From an uncultured Burkholderiales bacterium (GTDB lineage Bacteria > Pseudomonadota > Gammaproteobacteria > Burkholderiales > Burkholderiaceae_C), in assembly GCA_937873395.1 (NCBI GenBank), contig CALMYH010000040.1:38939-102938 (forward strand): 64,000 nt of DNA, in the 5' to 3' direction. Positions 1-8,161 of this stretch are shown here, piece by piece; the first letter of the stretch is position 1; the number at the start of each line of letters is the position of its first letter. The position numbers were made by a program, and so were the translations under genes. The notes below the pieces were generated by a model. It saw only the letters and a program-made list of their open reading frames with translations, did not search any database and was not told the DNA's origin.

Positions 1-80
1 CGGAGCTTCAGGCCTGAGCGTGGCTGCCCCGCAAGGGCAATCCCTGAGTCCGGCACGTGTGAAGCAGGACGGATTCAGGG

Positions 81-86
81 CATAAT
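81..86 (+). promoter_or_regulatory. possible -10 element upstream of the greA leader terminator
   Basis: CATAAT matches the TATAAT consensus at five of six positions and lies about 12 bases before a strong terminator hairpin. The matching -35 region (about 58-63) is poor. If used, transcripts would start near position 93 and either stop at the hairpin or read into greA. This is inference from sequence only. Confidence 0.3.
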
Positions 87-97
87 CTGACACAACC

Positions 98-134
98 AAG
101 CCGCCGACCGGAAACGATCGGCGGTTTGCTTTTT
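98..134 (+). terminator. rho-independent terminator in front of greA
   Basis: A 7-bp perfect stem (CCGCCGA at 101-107 with TCGGCGG at 118-124) is extended by three A-T/G-T pairs and followed by TTTGCTTTTT. It sits 40 bases before the greA start. It either ends the gene to the left, probably carB by synteny, or attenuates greA itself. Confidence 0.75.
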
Positions 135-173
135 GCCGTGGCGCCGATGCGCCGAGACTCCGGAGACGATGCC

Positions 174-650
174 ATGTCCACCTTTCCCATCACCAAACGC
201 GGTGCCGAGCAACTCAAGGCCGAACTTCACCGGCTCAAGACGGTGGACCGTCCGACCGTGATTCAGGCCATTGCCGATGCGCGCGCTCAGGGTGATCTGA
301 GCGAAAACGCCGACTACGATGCCGCCAAGGAGCGTCAGGGTTTCATCGAGGGCCGCATCGCCGAGATCGAGGGCAAGCTGTCGGCCGCCCAGGTGATCGA
401 CCCTGGCACACTGGATGCGGGTGGGCGTGTGGTGTTTGGCAGCACGGTCGATCTGGAAGATGAGGAGTCGGGTAAGTCCGTGACCTACCAGATCGTGGGT
501 GAAGACGAGGCTGACCTCAAACTGGGGCTGATCAACGTGGGCAGCCCCATCGCGCGCGCCCTGATCGGCAAGGAGGAGGGTGATGTGGCCGAGGTCCAGG
601 CCCCCGGCGGCACGCGGCGCTACGAGATCGTGGCCGTCCGCTACGAGTGA
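174..650 (+). CDS. greA: transcription elongation factor GreA
   Basis: GreA binds in the secondary channel of RNA polymerase and stimulates cleavage of backtracked transcripts. The 158-residue product has the usual family length. It begins with [17 protein letters not shown], the start of the N-terminal coiled coil, and carries the acidic tip motif [15 protein letters not shown] near residues 41-55. The C-terminal FKBP-like domain contains [21 protein letters not shown]. The ATG at 174 was chosen because homologues begin here; an in-frame ATG at 126 would add residues unlike the family. The next gene starts 4 bases after its stop, so the two are probably cotranscribed. A terminator and a possible promoter lie upstream. 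Confidence 0.96.
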   Translation: MSTFPITKRGAEQLKAELHRLKTVDRPTVIQAIADARAQGDLSENADYDAAKERQGFIEGRIAEIEGKLSAAQVIDPGTLDAGGRVVFGSTVDLEDEESGKSVTYQIVGEDEADLKLGLINVGSPIARALIGKEEGDVAEVQAPGGTRRYEIVAVRYE

Positions 651-654
651 CACC

Positions 655-1119
655 GTGCAGCGGCTGGCCCTCTTTTTGGCTGCCCTGTGGTGGGGGGGAA
701 TCTCGGCCCTGAGCTTTCTGGCAGTTCCCACTCTGTTCGCCAGTCTGGGTGGACCGTCGGTGGGCGGTCCGGTGGCCGCTCAGTTGTTCAGTTACCAGAG
801 CTATGCCGGGTTGCTGATCGGGTTGGCTTTGCTGATCATCCTGCGCCGGGATCGAAGCCGCGCCCAGTTCCGCTTGCCGGATGACTCGGTGGATGCAGCG
901 GGGGCTGACCTGATGCAGATGCAGCAGAGTCTGGCGACCATGGGCTTCGTGTTGCTCGGCATGTTGCTGGCCATGGTGCAGGAGTTCGGTGTGGCGCACC
1001 AGATCATCACGGCCCGGGCGACCGGAGGTGACCTGCGCCTGTGGCACGGCCTGGGCACGTTGCTGGTGCTGGGACAGTGGCTGTGTGCGGGCTCGGTGTT
1101 GTGGCGCCTTTCCCGCTAA
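655..1119 (+). CDS. DUF4149-type small integral membrane protein
   Basis: A 154-residue inner-membrane protein of unknown function. About four hydrophobic segments are visible: LALFLAALWWGGISALSFLA near the N-terminus, AGLLIGLALLIILRR, TMGFVLLGMLLAMVQEFG, and LGTLLVLGQWLCAGSVLW at the end. It resembles the DUF4149/TMEM205-like family commonly found after greA in betaproteobacteria. The start is taken as GTG at 655, four bases after the greA stop. A longer reading frame exists but overlaps greA and has no membrane character. No enzymatic motif is visible. Confidence 0.8.
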   Translation: MQRLALFLAALWWGGISALSFLAVPTLFASLGGPSVGGPVAAQLFSYQSYAGLLIGLALLIILRRDRSRAQFRLPDDSVDAAGADLMQMQQSLATMGFVLLGMLLAMVQEFGVAHQIITARATGGDLRLWHGLGTLLVLGQWLCAGSVLWRLSR

Positions 1120-1165
1120 CGCTCGCGCCGCCCACGGTGCAAGCCCTTGCGGGCAGCCAGTGGGA

Positions 1166-2014
1166 TCACGCTTCCCGCTCAGCCGATTCGAGCGTGTTGA
1201 GCATCAACATGGTGATGGTCATGGGGCCGACCCCGCCCGGAACCGGGGTGATCCAGCCGGCCACTTCCTTCACGCCCGCAAAGTCGACGTCGCCGCAAAG
1301 CTTGCCCTGTTCGTCGCGGTTCATGCCGACATCCAGCACCACGGCGCCAGGCTTGACCATGTCGGCCGTGACCAGCTGTCGCTTTCCGACCGCTGCCACG
1401 ATCACGTCCGCCTGAAGGGTGATGGCCTTGAGGTCCGCGGTGGCACTGTGGCAGATGGTCACGGTGGCGTTCTGCTGCAACAGCATCATGGCCATGGGTT
1501 TGCCGACAATGTTGCTGCGCCCGATGACGACCGCATGCTTGCCCCGCAGGTCGTAGCCGATGGATTCGAGCATCTTCATGCACCCGTAGGGTGTGCAGGG
1601 CCAGAATCCGGACAGGCCTGTCATCAGGGCACCGGCACTGGCGACATGGAAACCGTCGACATCCTTGGCGGGTGCGATGGCCTCGATCACCCGCTGGGCA
1701 TGGATGTGGCCTGGCAAGGGAAGCTGAACCAGGATGCCGTGAATGGACGGGTCTTCGTTCAGCGCCTGCACCCGGGCCAGCAGCTCGGATTCCGTCATGC
1801 CGGCTGGCCAGGTTTCGAGCACCGAGTGCATGCCGGTCTCAGCGCAGGCCTTGACCTTGTTGCGCACGTAGACAGCCGAGGCCGGGTCGTCGCCGACCAG
1901 GATGACCGCCAGACCAGGTGTGCACCCGCGATCTTTGAGGGCTTGCACACGGGTGGCGATTTCGCTGCGTATCCGGCGTGACAGCGCGAGGCCGTCGATG
2001 ATCTGTGCGGTCAT
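1166..2014 (-). CDS. folD: bifunctional methylenetetrahydrofolate dehydrogenase/cyclohydrolase FolD
   Basis: FolD interconverts 5,10-methylene-THF, 5,10-methenyl-THF and 10-formyl-THF in the cytosol, using NADP. The 282-residue length is typical. Visible signatures are [13 protein letters not shown] (catalytic Lys region), QLPLPGHI, the DVDGFH substrate loop, the NADP-binding [14 protein letters not shown] and the C-terminal [14 protein letters not shown]. It is convergent with the greA operon. Upstream on the same strand lies the response-regulator gene, separated by a terminator at 2044-2071, so folD is probably transcribed on its own. Confidence 0.97.
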   Translation of the reverse strand: MTAQIIDGLALSRRIRSEIATRVQALKDRGCTPGLAVILVGDDPASAVYVRNKVKACAETGMHSVLETWPAGMTESELLARVQALNEDPSIHGILVQLPLPGHIHAQRVIEAIAPAKDVDGFHVASAGALMTGLSGFWPCTPYGCMKMLESIGYDLRGKHAVVIGRSNIVGKPMAMMLLQQNATVTICHSATADLKAITLQADVIVAAVGKRQLVTADMVKPGAVVLDVGMNRDEQGKLCGDVDFAGVKEVAGWITPVPGGVGPMTITMLMLNTLESAEREA

Positions 2015-2043
2015 GGGTGTCGGAGTCCTGTGGGTATCGTCTC

Positions 2044-2071
2044 AATAAAAACGCCCGCGTTGCGGCGGGCG
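2044..2071 (-). terminator. rho-independent terminator after the response regulator gene
   Basis: A 7-bp stem (CGCCCGC 2052-2058, GCGGGCG 2065-2071) has a 6-base loop. On the minus strand it is followed by a T-rich run (complement of AATAAAAA at 2044-2051). It lies 29 bases beyond the response-regulator stop codon and just before folD. Confidence 0.8.
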
Positions 2072-2099
2072 ATGATGTTCCGGACGGGGTATGGGGCGG

Positions 2100-2726
2100 T
2101 CAGACCTTGGCCGGGGTCTGTCCCAGCGCGATCTTGAGGAGGTCGGCCACCGTGTTGGCGCCGAGCTTTTCCATGATGTTGGCCCGGTGCGCCTCCACCG
2201 TCTTGATGCTGATGCCCAGGTCGTCGGCAATCTGCTTGTTCAGGCGCCCGGCGACGATGCGTTCGAGAACCTGTGCTTCCCGACTGGTCAGCTTCGACAG
2301 CAAGGCGTCCCGGTTGGCAGCCTCCTGGTGGGTGGCAAAGGCTTCTCTTGCGTGTTCGAGCATGCGCTCGACCAGACCGACCAGCTGGTCCTCCTTGAAG
2401 GGCTTCTGGATGAAGTCGAGGGCGCCGCGCTTCATCGACTCGACTGCCATCGGCACGTCGCCGTGACCGGTGATGAACACGATGGGCAGCGGTGAATGGC
2501 GCTCCATCAGGCGCTCCTGCAGTTCCATGCCGCTCATGCCGCCCATGCGGATGTCGGCAATGAGACAGGCCACTTCCCGAGGGTCATAGCGACTGAGGAA
2601 AGACTCTGCCGATTCGAAGCACCTGACCCGGTAATCCTTGCCCTCAAGCAGCCATTGCAGGGAGTCTCGCACGGCCTCGTCGTCGTCGACCACGTAGACG
2701 GTGCCTTTCTTGGGGATCAAACTCAT
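2100..2726 (-). CDS. FixJ/NarL-type response regulator
   Basis: A 208-residue two-domain regulator. The receiver domain (about residues 8-125) has the acidic pocket VVDDDE, the phosphoacceptor Asp near residue 58 in CLIADIRMGG, the switch Thr in FITGHGD and the Lys in FIQKPF. The C-terminal LuxR-type helix-turn-helix (about 145-205) includes LTSREAQVLERIVAGRLNKQ and ISIKTVEAHRANIMEKLGA. The chosen start ATG (2726) overlaps the kinase stop by four bases (ATGA), so the pair is translationally coupled. It presumably receives phosphate from that kinase. Its target is unknown, but the operon faces aceE. Longer starts would extend into the kinase coding region. Confidence 0.93.
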   Translation of the reverse strand: MSLIPKKGTVYVVDDDEAVRDSLQWLLEGKDYRVRCFESAESFLSRYDPREVACLIADIRMGGMSGMELQERLMERHSPLPIVFITGHGDVPMAVESMKRGALDFIQKPFKEDQLVGLVERMLEHAREAFATHQEAANRDALLSKLTSREAQVLERIVAGRLNKQIADDLGISIKTVEAHRANIMEKLGANTVADLLKIALGQTPAKV

Positions 2727-5269
2727 CTCGCTCTTTCTGTATCTACCGGCGGCAGGGCAGGGGGTTCGGTCGCCTGCAGGCGGGAGGCCACTGGTATCCA
2801 GAAACTGAAGCAGCAACCCACCACCTCCGTGCCATTGTAGATGTTCTCGACATGCATCCGGCCGTGGTGCGATTCCACGATGCTGCGACACAGCTTCAGG
2901 CCGATACCCATGCCTTCGCTCTTGGTGCTGTAGAAGGCCTCGTAGATGCGTTCGATCATTTCTGCGGGGACTCCGTTACCGGTGTCGCGGACCTCGAACT
3001 CGACCACCTCCTGTCCATCCAGCATCCGCGGTGCCACGCGCAGTTCGACCAGACGTTGCCCTTGGGGACGTCCCGCCTGTGCGATGGCTTCACCCGCGTT
3101 CTTGAGCAGATTGATCAGGACCTGCTCGATCAGGATCGGGTCGACCATCAGGCGCGGCATGCGGGCGGCGACGTACGGACTGAGTCTGACCTGTTGCCGC
3201 CGCAATTCGATGTCTGCCAGTTCGAGCGCATTGCTGACCATCTGGGCCACATCGGACAGGGTGGGGTTGGGTTCGCTGCGTTTGACGAAGGCACGAATGC
3301 GCTGGATGATCTGCCCGGCCCTCTGGGCCTGGCGGGCTGTCTTGTCCAGCGCAGCCAGCAGCTCCTCCTGTGAAATCCGCTGCTCCTGCAGCCGGGAGAT
3401 CATCCCGTTGCAGTAGTTGCTGATGGCTGTCAGCGGCTGGTTGAGTTCGTGAGCCACGCTGGAAGCCATCTCGCCCATGGTGATCAGGCGGCTGGCCGTC
3501 TGGGCGCGCTCGGCCTGCCGTGCCGCCTGTTCCTCCGCATGGCGTCGCGGCGTGATGTCGCTGGCAATCACCATCTGGGCCAGACGGCCATCAACCCAGG
3601 TCAGGTAACGAGTGCGCACTTCCAGCCAGCGGTCGAGCTCTTCGATGAACACCTCGGCGTTCTCGGTTCCGGCATCGGTCAGCGCGTCGGTGGGCATGCC
3701 GGCGAACGAGTCGACCGCGTCGCCCTCGTCGGGGCTGGGGCTGGGCTGGTTGCCGGCCATGTCGACCAGTTGGCGGTGTCCCTGACCTCGGGTACCGAAC
3801 CAGAGGCGGTACATCTTGTTGGCAAACAGGACTTCGTTGCTGCCCAGGGGAGCTACCGAGACCGCCGAATCCAGGCTTTCGAGCACGGTGGTGAAGCGCT
3901 CGTAGGAGGCCGAGAGCTCCTCGCGGATCCGCTTGGGCTCGGTGATGTCGGTCATCGACGTCATCCATCCTGTCTGAACCCCGAGGGCATCGATCAGGGG
4001 CGAGACATACATGCGGGCATCGAAGATGCTGCCGTCGCGGCGTTGCACCCGGACCTCGAAACCTCCCGGCGCGGATCGTCCGTGCAATTCGTCGTCGAGG
4101 CGGGCTGCCAGGAGTTCGTGGTCGTCTTCCGGCCAGTAGGGAAAGGGCGCCGTGCGCCCCACCAGTTCGCTCTCGGTCCAGCCGGTCATGGCACAAAAGG
4201 CCGGGTTGACATAGGTGATTCGGCCTTGCAGGTCCAACGCTCGCATGCCAGTCAGCATCGAGTTTTCCATCGCGCGGCGGAAGTTGGTTTCTGCCACCAG
4301 GGCGCGTTGGGCCTGGACACGGCGGCGGGTGTGTCGCCAGGTGCCCAGCAGCATCCAGACGGTGAGGGCGCTCAAGGCGCCGATCACCCAGAAGAAGCCG
4401 CTGCCGACGATGTCCTGTGATGTCCGGTAGCCCTGGGCCTTGAGAATCAAGCCGTTTCCCACGGGCGAAACCGGTACCTCGTGCTCCAGGGGGCGCTGTG
4501 ACCACGGCAGCATTCGCAGTACGGTGTCGGGCGGCTGCAGTTGTCCGGCCAGCACCCGACCGCTGTCATCGAGCAGGGCGACCGCGTAACGTGCCATGAC
4601 CTCGGGCGGGATCCCGAAGCGAAGCAGTCCGTCGATGGAATACTCCCCCATGACCGTCCCGGCGAAGCGTCCTTGCTCGCTCAGGGGAATCTGGAGCATG
4701 AGGCTGGCATCGCCTGGGGTCTCTCCCAGCGGCCGGGAGTAGATGGGTTGCCTCAGGTCGCGTGCCAGGTCGAAGGATCCGTCGGTGTCGCCCGGGCCGA
4801 GCGTGCTTTGCGGAGCGCGGACCATGGACAAGGGGGCGCTGGGCGAAGCGTGGCTGACGAGCACGGTGCGCCTGGCGTCCACCCAACTGATGGCTTGCAG
4901 CTCGGGGAACTGGCTGATGAGCGATTCGGCCTGAAACTCGAACTCGTCGGCGCCGATTTCGTTGTTGCCCAACTCGCGCGCCAGGCGCATGAGTTGCTCC
5001 TGGCGTTCCAGCAGGCGCAGTCGCAGGCGTTGCTGCGCGTATTCGACATCCCGGGTGACCGCTTCCTGCTCGCGCTCAAGCTCCTCGAAGCGCAGGTAGC
5101 TGATGGCCACCACGATGGCCGAGAGAAAAAGCAGGACGGCCAGCAGGGGGCCGAGGGTGGCGAACCGGTCCTGGCGCGAGGGTGGCAGGCGTCGCCACCA
5201 GCGCTGCCACCAGCCGGCAGGGCCGGGCAGGAATCGCCGGTGTTTGGCCGGTGCGGAGGTCGGAATCAT
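2723..5269 (-). CDS. membrane-bound PAS-domain sensor histidine kinase
   Basis: An 848-residue sensor kinase. Domains in order: a basic N-terminus; a transmembrane segment near residues 37-58 (LLAVLLFLSAIVVAISYL); a periplasmic sensor region of about 225 residues; a second transmembrane segment near 288-310 (FFWVIGALSALTVWMLLG); a PAS/PAC pair near 326-440; a second PAS-like domain near 455-570; HisKA with the phosphoacceptor His in SSVAHELNQPLTAISNY near 607; and a HATPase domain with the N-box NLLKNAGEAI and G-boxes DTGNGVPAEM and GMGIGLKLCRSIVE. This is a FixL/DctS-like layout. It is coupled to the response regulator by an ATGA overlap and diverges from aceE. The start MIPTSAPAK was preferred over a start 24 codons upstream. 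The ligand is unknown. Confidence 0.92.
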   Translation of the reverse strand: MIPTSAPAKHRRFLPGPAGWWQRWWRRLPPSRQDRFATLGPLLAVLLFLSAIVVAISYLRFEELEREQEAVTRDVEYAQQRLRLRLLERQEQLMRLARELGNNEIGADEFEFQAESLISQFPELQAISWVDARRTVLVSHASPSAPLSMVRAPQSTLGPGDTDGSFDLARDLRQPIYSRPLGETPGDASLMLQIPLSEQGRFAGTVMGEYSIDGLLRFGIPPEVMARYAVALLDDSGRVLAGQLQPPDTVLRMLPWSQRPLEHEVPVSPVGNGLILKAQGYRTSQDIVGSGFFWVIGALSALTVWMLLGTWRHTRRRVQAQRALVAETNFRRAMENSMLTGMRALDLQGRITYVNPAFCAMTGWTESELVGRTAPFPYWPEDDHELLAARLDDELHGRSAPGGFEVRVQRRDGSIFDARMYVSPLIDALGVQTGWMTSMTDITEPKRIREELSASYERFTTVLESLDSAVSVAPLGSNEVLFANKMYRLWFGTRGQGHRQLVDMAGNQPSPSPDEGDAVDSFAGMPTDALTDAGTENAEVFIEELDRWLEVRTRYLTWVDGRLAQMVIASDITPRRHAEEQAARQAERAQTASRLITMGEMASSVAHELNQPLTAISNYCNGMISRLQEQRISQEELLAALDKTARQAQRAGQIIQRIRAFVKRSEPNPTLSDVAQMVSNALELADIELRRQQVRLSPYVAARMPRLMVDPILIEQVLINLLKNAGEAIAQAGRPQGQRLVELRVAPRMLDGQEVVEFEVRDTGNGVPAEMIERIYEAFYSTKSEGMGIGLKLCRSIVESHHGRMHVENIYNGTEVVGCCFSFWIPVASRLQATEPPALPPVDTERAR

Positions 5270-5337
5270 CGGACCCGAGTCTACGTGATGGCTTTGGCTG
5301 GCGCGCACATGTGATGCGCCTTGCCTTCCACGGAAAG

Positions 5338-5368
5338 TCATAATATGAAATCACGTACCTCATATTGA
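5338..5368. promoter_or_regulatory. AT-rich palindromic region between the kinase and aceE
   Basis: In this GC-rich genome the 180-base divergent gap contains the inverted repeat AATATGA-N11-TCATATT (5342-5348 and 5360-5366). The left half also forms TCATAATATGA (5338-5348) and the right half TCATATTGA (5360-5368). A CATAAT that could serve as a -10 overlaps it. It is a plausible operator/promoter for aceE, for the kinase operon, or both. Which protein binds is inference. Confidence 0.5.
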
Positions 5369-5449
5369 AATTGATCCCAGCTTGTGCCAGAATCCGGCAA
5401 ACTGTGGCGCACAGCCATCGATCCTCAAGCAACCATCAGGAGACAGCAC

Positions 5450-8143
5450 ATGTCAGCGATTCCCCCCTTGGCTCCCGGCGACGTTGATCCCCAGGAAACC
5501 CGCGAATGGATGGAGGCGCTGGCCGCCGTCATCGACAAGGAAGGGCCCGAGCGGGCGCATTACCTGCTGGAACAGTTGCTGGAGGAAGCCCGCCAGAACA
5601 GCATCGACCTGCCGTTCTCGGCCAACACCGGTTACGTGAACACCATCGAACCGACCGAAGAGGCGCGTTGTCCCGGCAACATCGAGATCGAGGAACGCCT
5701 GCGCGCCTACATGCGCTGGAACGCGATGGCCATGGTGGTCAAGGCCAACCGCCACAACCCCGACGACGGTGGCGACCTGGGCGGCCACATCGGCTCTTTC
5801 GCCTCCCTGGCCCACATGTTCGGTGCAGGTTTCAACCACTTCTGGCACGCCGAGTCCGAAAACCACGGGGGTGACTGCATCTACATCCAGGGCCACGTGG
5901 CCCCGGGTGTGTATGCCCGCGCCTATCTCGAAGGGCGCCTGACCGAGGAACAGTTGTTGCACTTTCGTCAGGAGGTGGACGGCCAAGGCCTGTCAAGCTA
6001 CCCGCACCCGAAGCTGATGCCCGAGTTCTGGCAGTTCCCGACCGTGTCCATGGGCCTGGGCCCGCTGATGGCGATCTACCAGGCACGCTTCTTGAAATAC
6101 CTGCACGCCCGCGGCATTGCCAACACCGAGAACCGCAAGGTCTGGGTGTTCTGCGGCGACGGCGAGATGGATGAGGTCGAGTCGCTGGGCGCCATCAGCC
6201 TGGCCGCGCGCGAGAACCTGGACAACCTGATCTTCGTCATCAACTGCAACCTGCAGCGTCTGGACGGCCCGGTGCGTGGCAATGGCAAGATCGTGCAGGA
6301 GCTTGAGGGCGAATTCCGCGGCTCCGGCTGGAACGTGATCAAGGTGCTCTGGGGCTCCAACTGGGACCCGCTGCTGGCGCGCGACAAGGAAGGTGCCCTG
6401 CGCAAGATCATGATGGAGACCCTGGACGGCGACTACCAGGCCTTCAAGGCCAACGACGGCGCCTATGTGCGCAAGCACTTCTTCGGTCGCGACCCCAAGG
6501 CGCTCGAGCTGGTGGCCCACATGACCGACGACGAGATCTGGGCCCTGCGCCGCGGCGGCCACGATCCGCACAAGGTCTATGCAGCCTATCACAAGGCGGT
6601 GAACCACAAGGGGCAGCCGACCGTGCTGTTGATCAAGACCATCAAGGGCTATGGCATGGGCAAGGCCGGCGAAGGCAAGAACACCGTGCACCAGACCAAG
6701 AAGCTGACGGACGATGACATCCGGATCTTCCGTGACCGCTTCAACATCCCGATTCCGGACAGCGAGCTGCCCAAGATTCCGTTCTACAAGCCGGCCGATG
6801 ACACGCCGGAAATGAAGTACCTGCACGAACGCCGCCGGGCCCTCGGCGGCTACCTTCCCAAGCGCCGGGTGAAGGCCGACGAGAGCTTCACCGTGCCCTC
6901 GCTGGAGACCTTCAAGGCCGTGCTGGAGCCGACCGCCGAAGGCCGCGAGATTTCCACCACCCAGGCCTATGTGCGTTTCCTGACGCAGCTGCTGCGCGAC
7001 CAGGCCCTGGGCCCGCGCGTGGTGCCCATCCTGGTGGACGAGGCCCGCACCTTCGGCATGGAAGGCCTGTTCCGCCAGGTCGGCATCTATAACCCGGCGG
7101 GCCAGTTGTACACCCCGGTGGACAAGGACCAGGTGATGTACTACAAGGAAGACAAGGCCGGTCAGATCCTGCAGGAGGGCATCAACGAGGCCGGCGGCAT
7201 GAGCAGCTGGATCGCGGCGGCCACCAGCTACAGCACGAGCAACCGCATCATGGTGCCGTTCTACGTGTACTACTCGATGTTCGGGTTCCAGCGCATCGGC
7301 GACCTGGCCTGGGCCGCCGGTGACATGCAGGCGCGCGGTTTCCTGCTGGGCGGCACTTCGGGGCGGACCACGCTGAACGGCGAGGGCCTGCAGCACGAGG
7401 ACGGCCACAGTCACATCCTGGCCGGCACCATCCCGAACTGCATCAGCTACGACCCGAGCTTCGCTCACGAAGTCGGTGTGATCCTGCACCACGGCTTGAA
7501 GCGCATGGTGGAGAAGCAGGAAAATGTCTTCTACTACCTGACCCTGCTCAACGAGAACTACGCGATGCCGGGCCTGACCCCGGGCACCGAAGAGCAGATC
7601 ATCAAGGGCATGTACCTGTGCAGGCCGGGCGCCGAAGGCGACAAGCGGGTACAACTGCTGGGTTCAGGTTCCATCCTGCGCGAGAGCATCGCCGCGCAGG
7701 CACTGCTGGCCACCGACTGGGGCGTGCAGGCCGATGTGTGGAGTTGCCCGAGCTTCAACGAACTGACCCGTGACGGCCAGGATTGCGAGCGCTGGAACCT
7801 CCTGCACCCGACCGAGCCGCAGCGCATGCCTTTTGTGGCGCAACAGCTGGCGCCCCACGCGGGTCCGGTGGTCGCTTCGACCGACTACATGAAGAACTAC
7901 GCCGAGCAGATCCGTCCTTTCATCCCCAAGGGCCGCTCGTACAAGGTGCTGGGCACCGACGGTTTTGGCCGCAGCGATTTCCGCAACAAGCTGCGCGAGC
8001 ATTTCGAAATCAACCGCCACTACATCGTGGTCGCCGCGCTGCGTTCACTGGCCGACGAAGGCAAGATCCCGATGGCCAAGGTGGCCGAAGCCATCGGCAA
8101 ATACGGCATCAAGACCGAAAAAGTGAATCCTCTGTACGCCTGA
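5450..8143 (+). CDS. aceE: pyruvate dehydrogenase E1 component, homodimeric type
   Basis: AceE decarboxylates pyruvate with thiamine diphosphate and reductively acetylates the lipoyl groups of E2. The 897 residues match the single-chain (alpha2) E1 of gammaproteobacteria and betaproteobacteria. The thiamine-binding motif runs from GDGEMDEVESLGAISLA to NLIFVINCNLQRLDGPVRG near residues 235-285. HIGSFASLAHMFGAGFNHFW is visible in the N-terminal third. The start ATG has a good ribosome site (AGGAGAC, about 8 bases upstream) and homologues begin MSAIPP-like; an upstream in-frame ATG at 5384 lacks this. aceF follows after 18 bases. The divergent two-component system makes specific regulation plausible. 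Confidence 0.98.
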   Translation: MSAIPPLAPGDVDPQETREWMEALAAVIDKEGPERAHYLLEQLLEEARQNSIDLPFSANTGYVNTIEPTEEARCPGNIEIEERLRAYMRWNAMAMVVKANRHNPDDGGDLGGHIGSFASLAHMFGAGFNHFWHAESENHGGDCIYIQGHVAPGVYARAYLEGRLTEEQLLHFRQEVDGQGLSSYPHPKLMPEFWQFPTVSMGLGPLMAIYQARFLKYLHARGIANTENRKVWVFCGDGEMDEVESLGAISLAARENLDNLIFVINCNLQRLDGPVRGNGKIVQELEGEFRGSGWNVIKVLWGSNWDPLLARDKEGALRKIMMETLDGDYQAFKANDGAYVRKHFFGRDPKALELVAHMTDDEIWALRRGGHDPHKVYAAYHKAVNHKGQPTVLLIKTIKGYGMGKAGEGKNTVHQTKKLTDDDIRIFRDRFNIPIPDSELPKIPFYKPADDTPEMKYLHERRRALGGYLPKRRVKADESFTVPSLETFKAVLEPTAEGREISTTQAYVRFLTQLLRDQALGPRVVPILVDEARTFGMEGLFRQVGIYNPAGQLYTPVDKDQVMYYKEDKAGQILQEGINEAGGMSSWIAAATSYSTSNRIMVPFYVYYSMFGFQRIGDLAWAAGDMQARGFLLGGTSGRTTLNGEGLQHEDGHSHILAGTIPNCISYDPSFAHEVGVILHHGLKRMVEKQENVFYYLTLLNENYAMPGLTPGTEEQIIKGMYLCRPGAEGDKRVQLLGSGSILRESIAAQALLATDWGVQADVWSCPSFNELTRDGQDCERWNLLHPTEPQRMPFVAQQLAPHAGPVVASTDYMKNYAEQIRPFIPKGRSYKVLGTDGFGRSDFRNKLREHFEINRHYIVVAALRSLADEGKIPMAKVAEAIGKYGIKTEKVNPLYA

Positions 8144-8161
8144 TCAACCGGAGACAAGAAC

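Noticed and set aside
1-17. Possible last codons of an upstream gene (reading ...ELQA then stop), perhaps carB
   Set aside because: Only five codons are visible. The identity would rest on synteny alone, so it is not called as a feature.
5993-7654. 553-codon open frame antisense to aceE
   Set aside because: Shadow of aceE with no recognisable domains or ribosome site.
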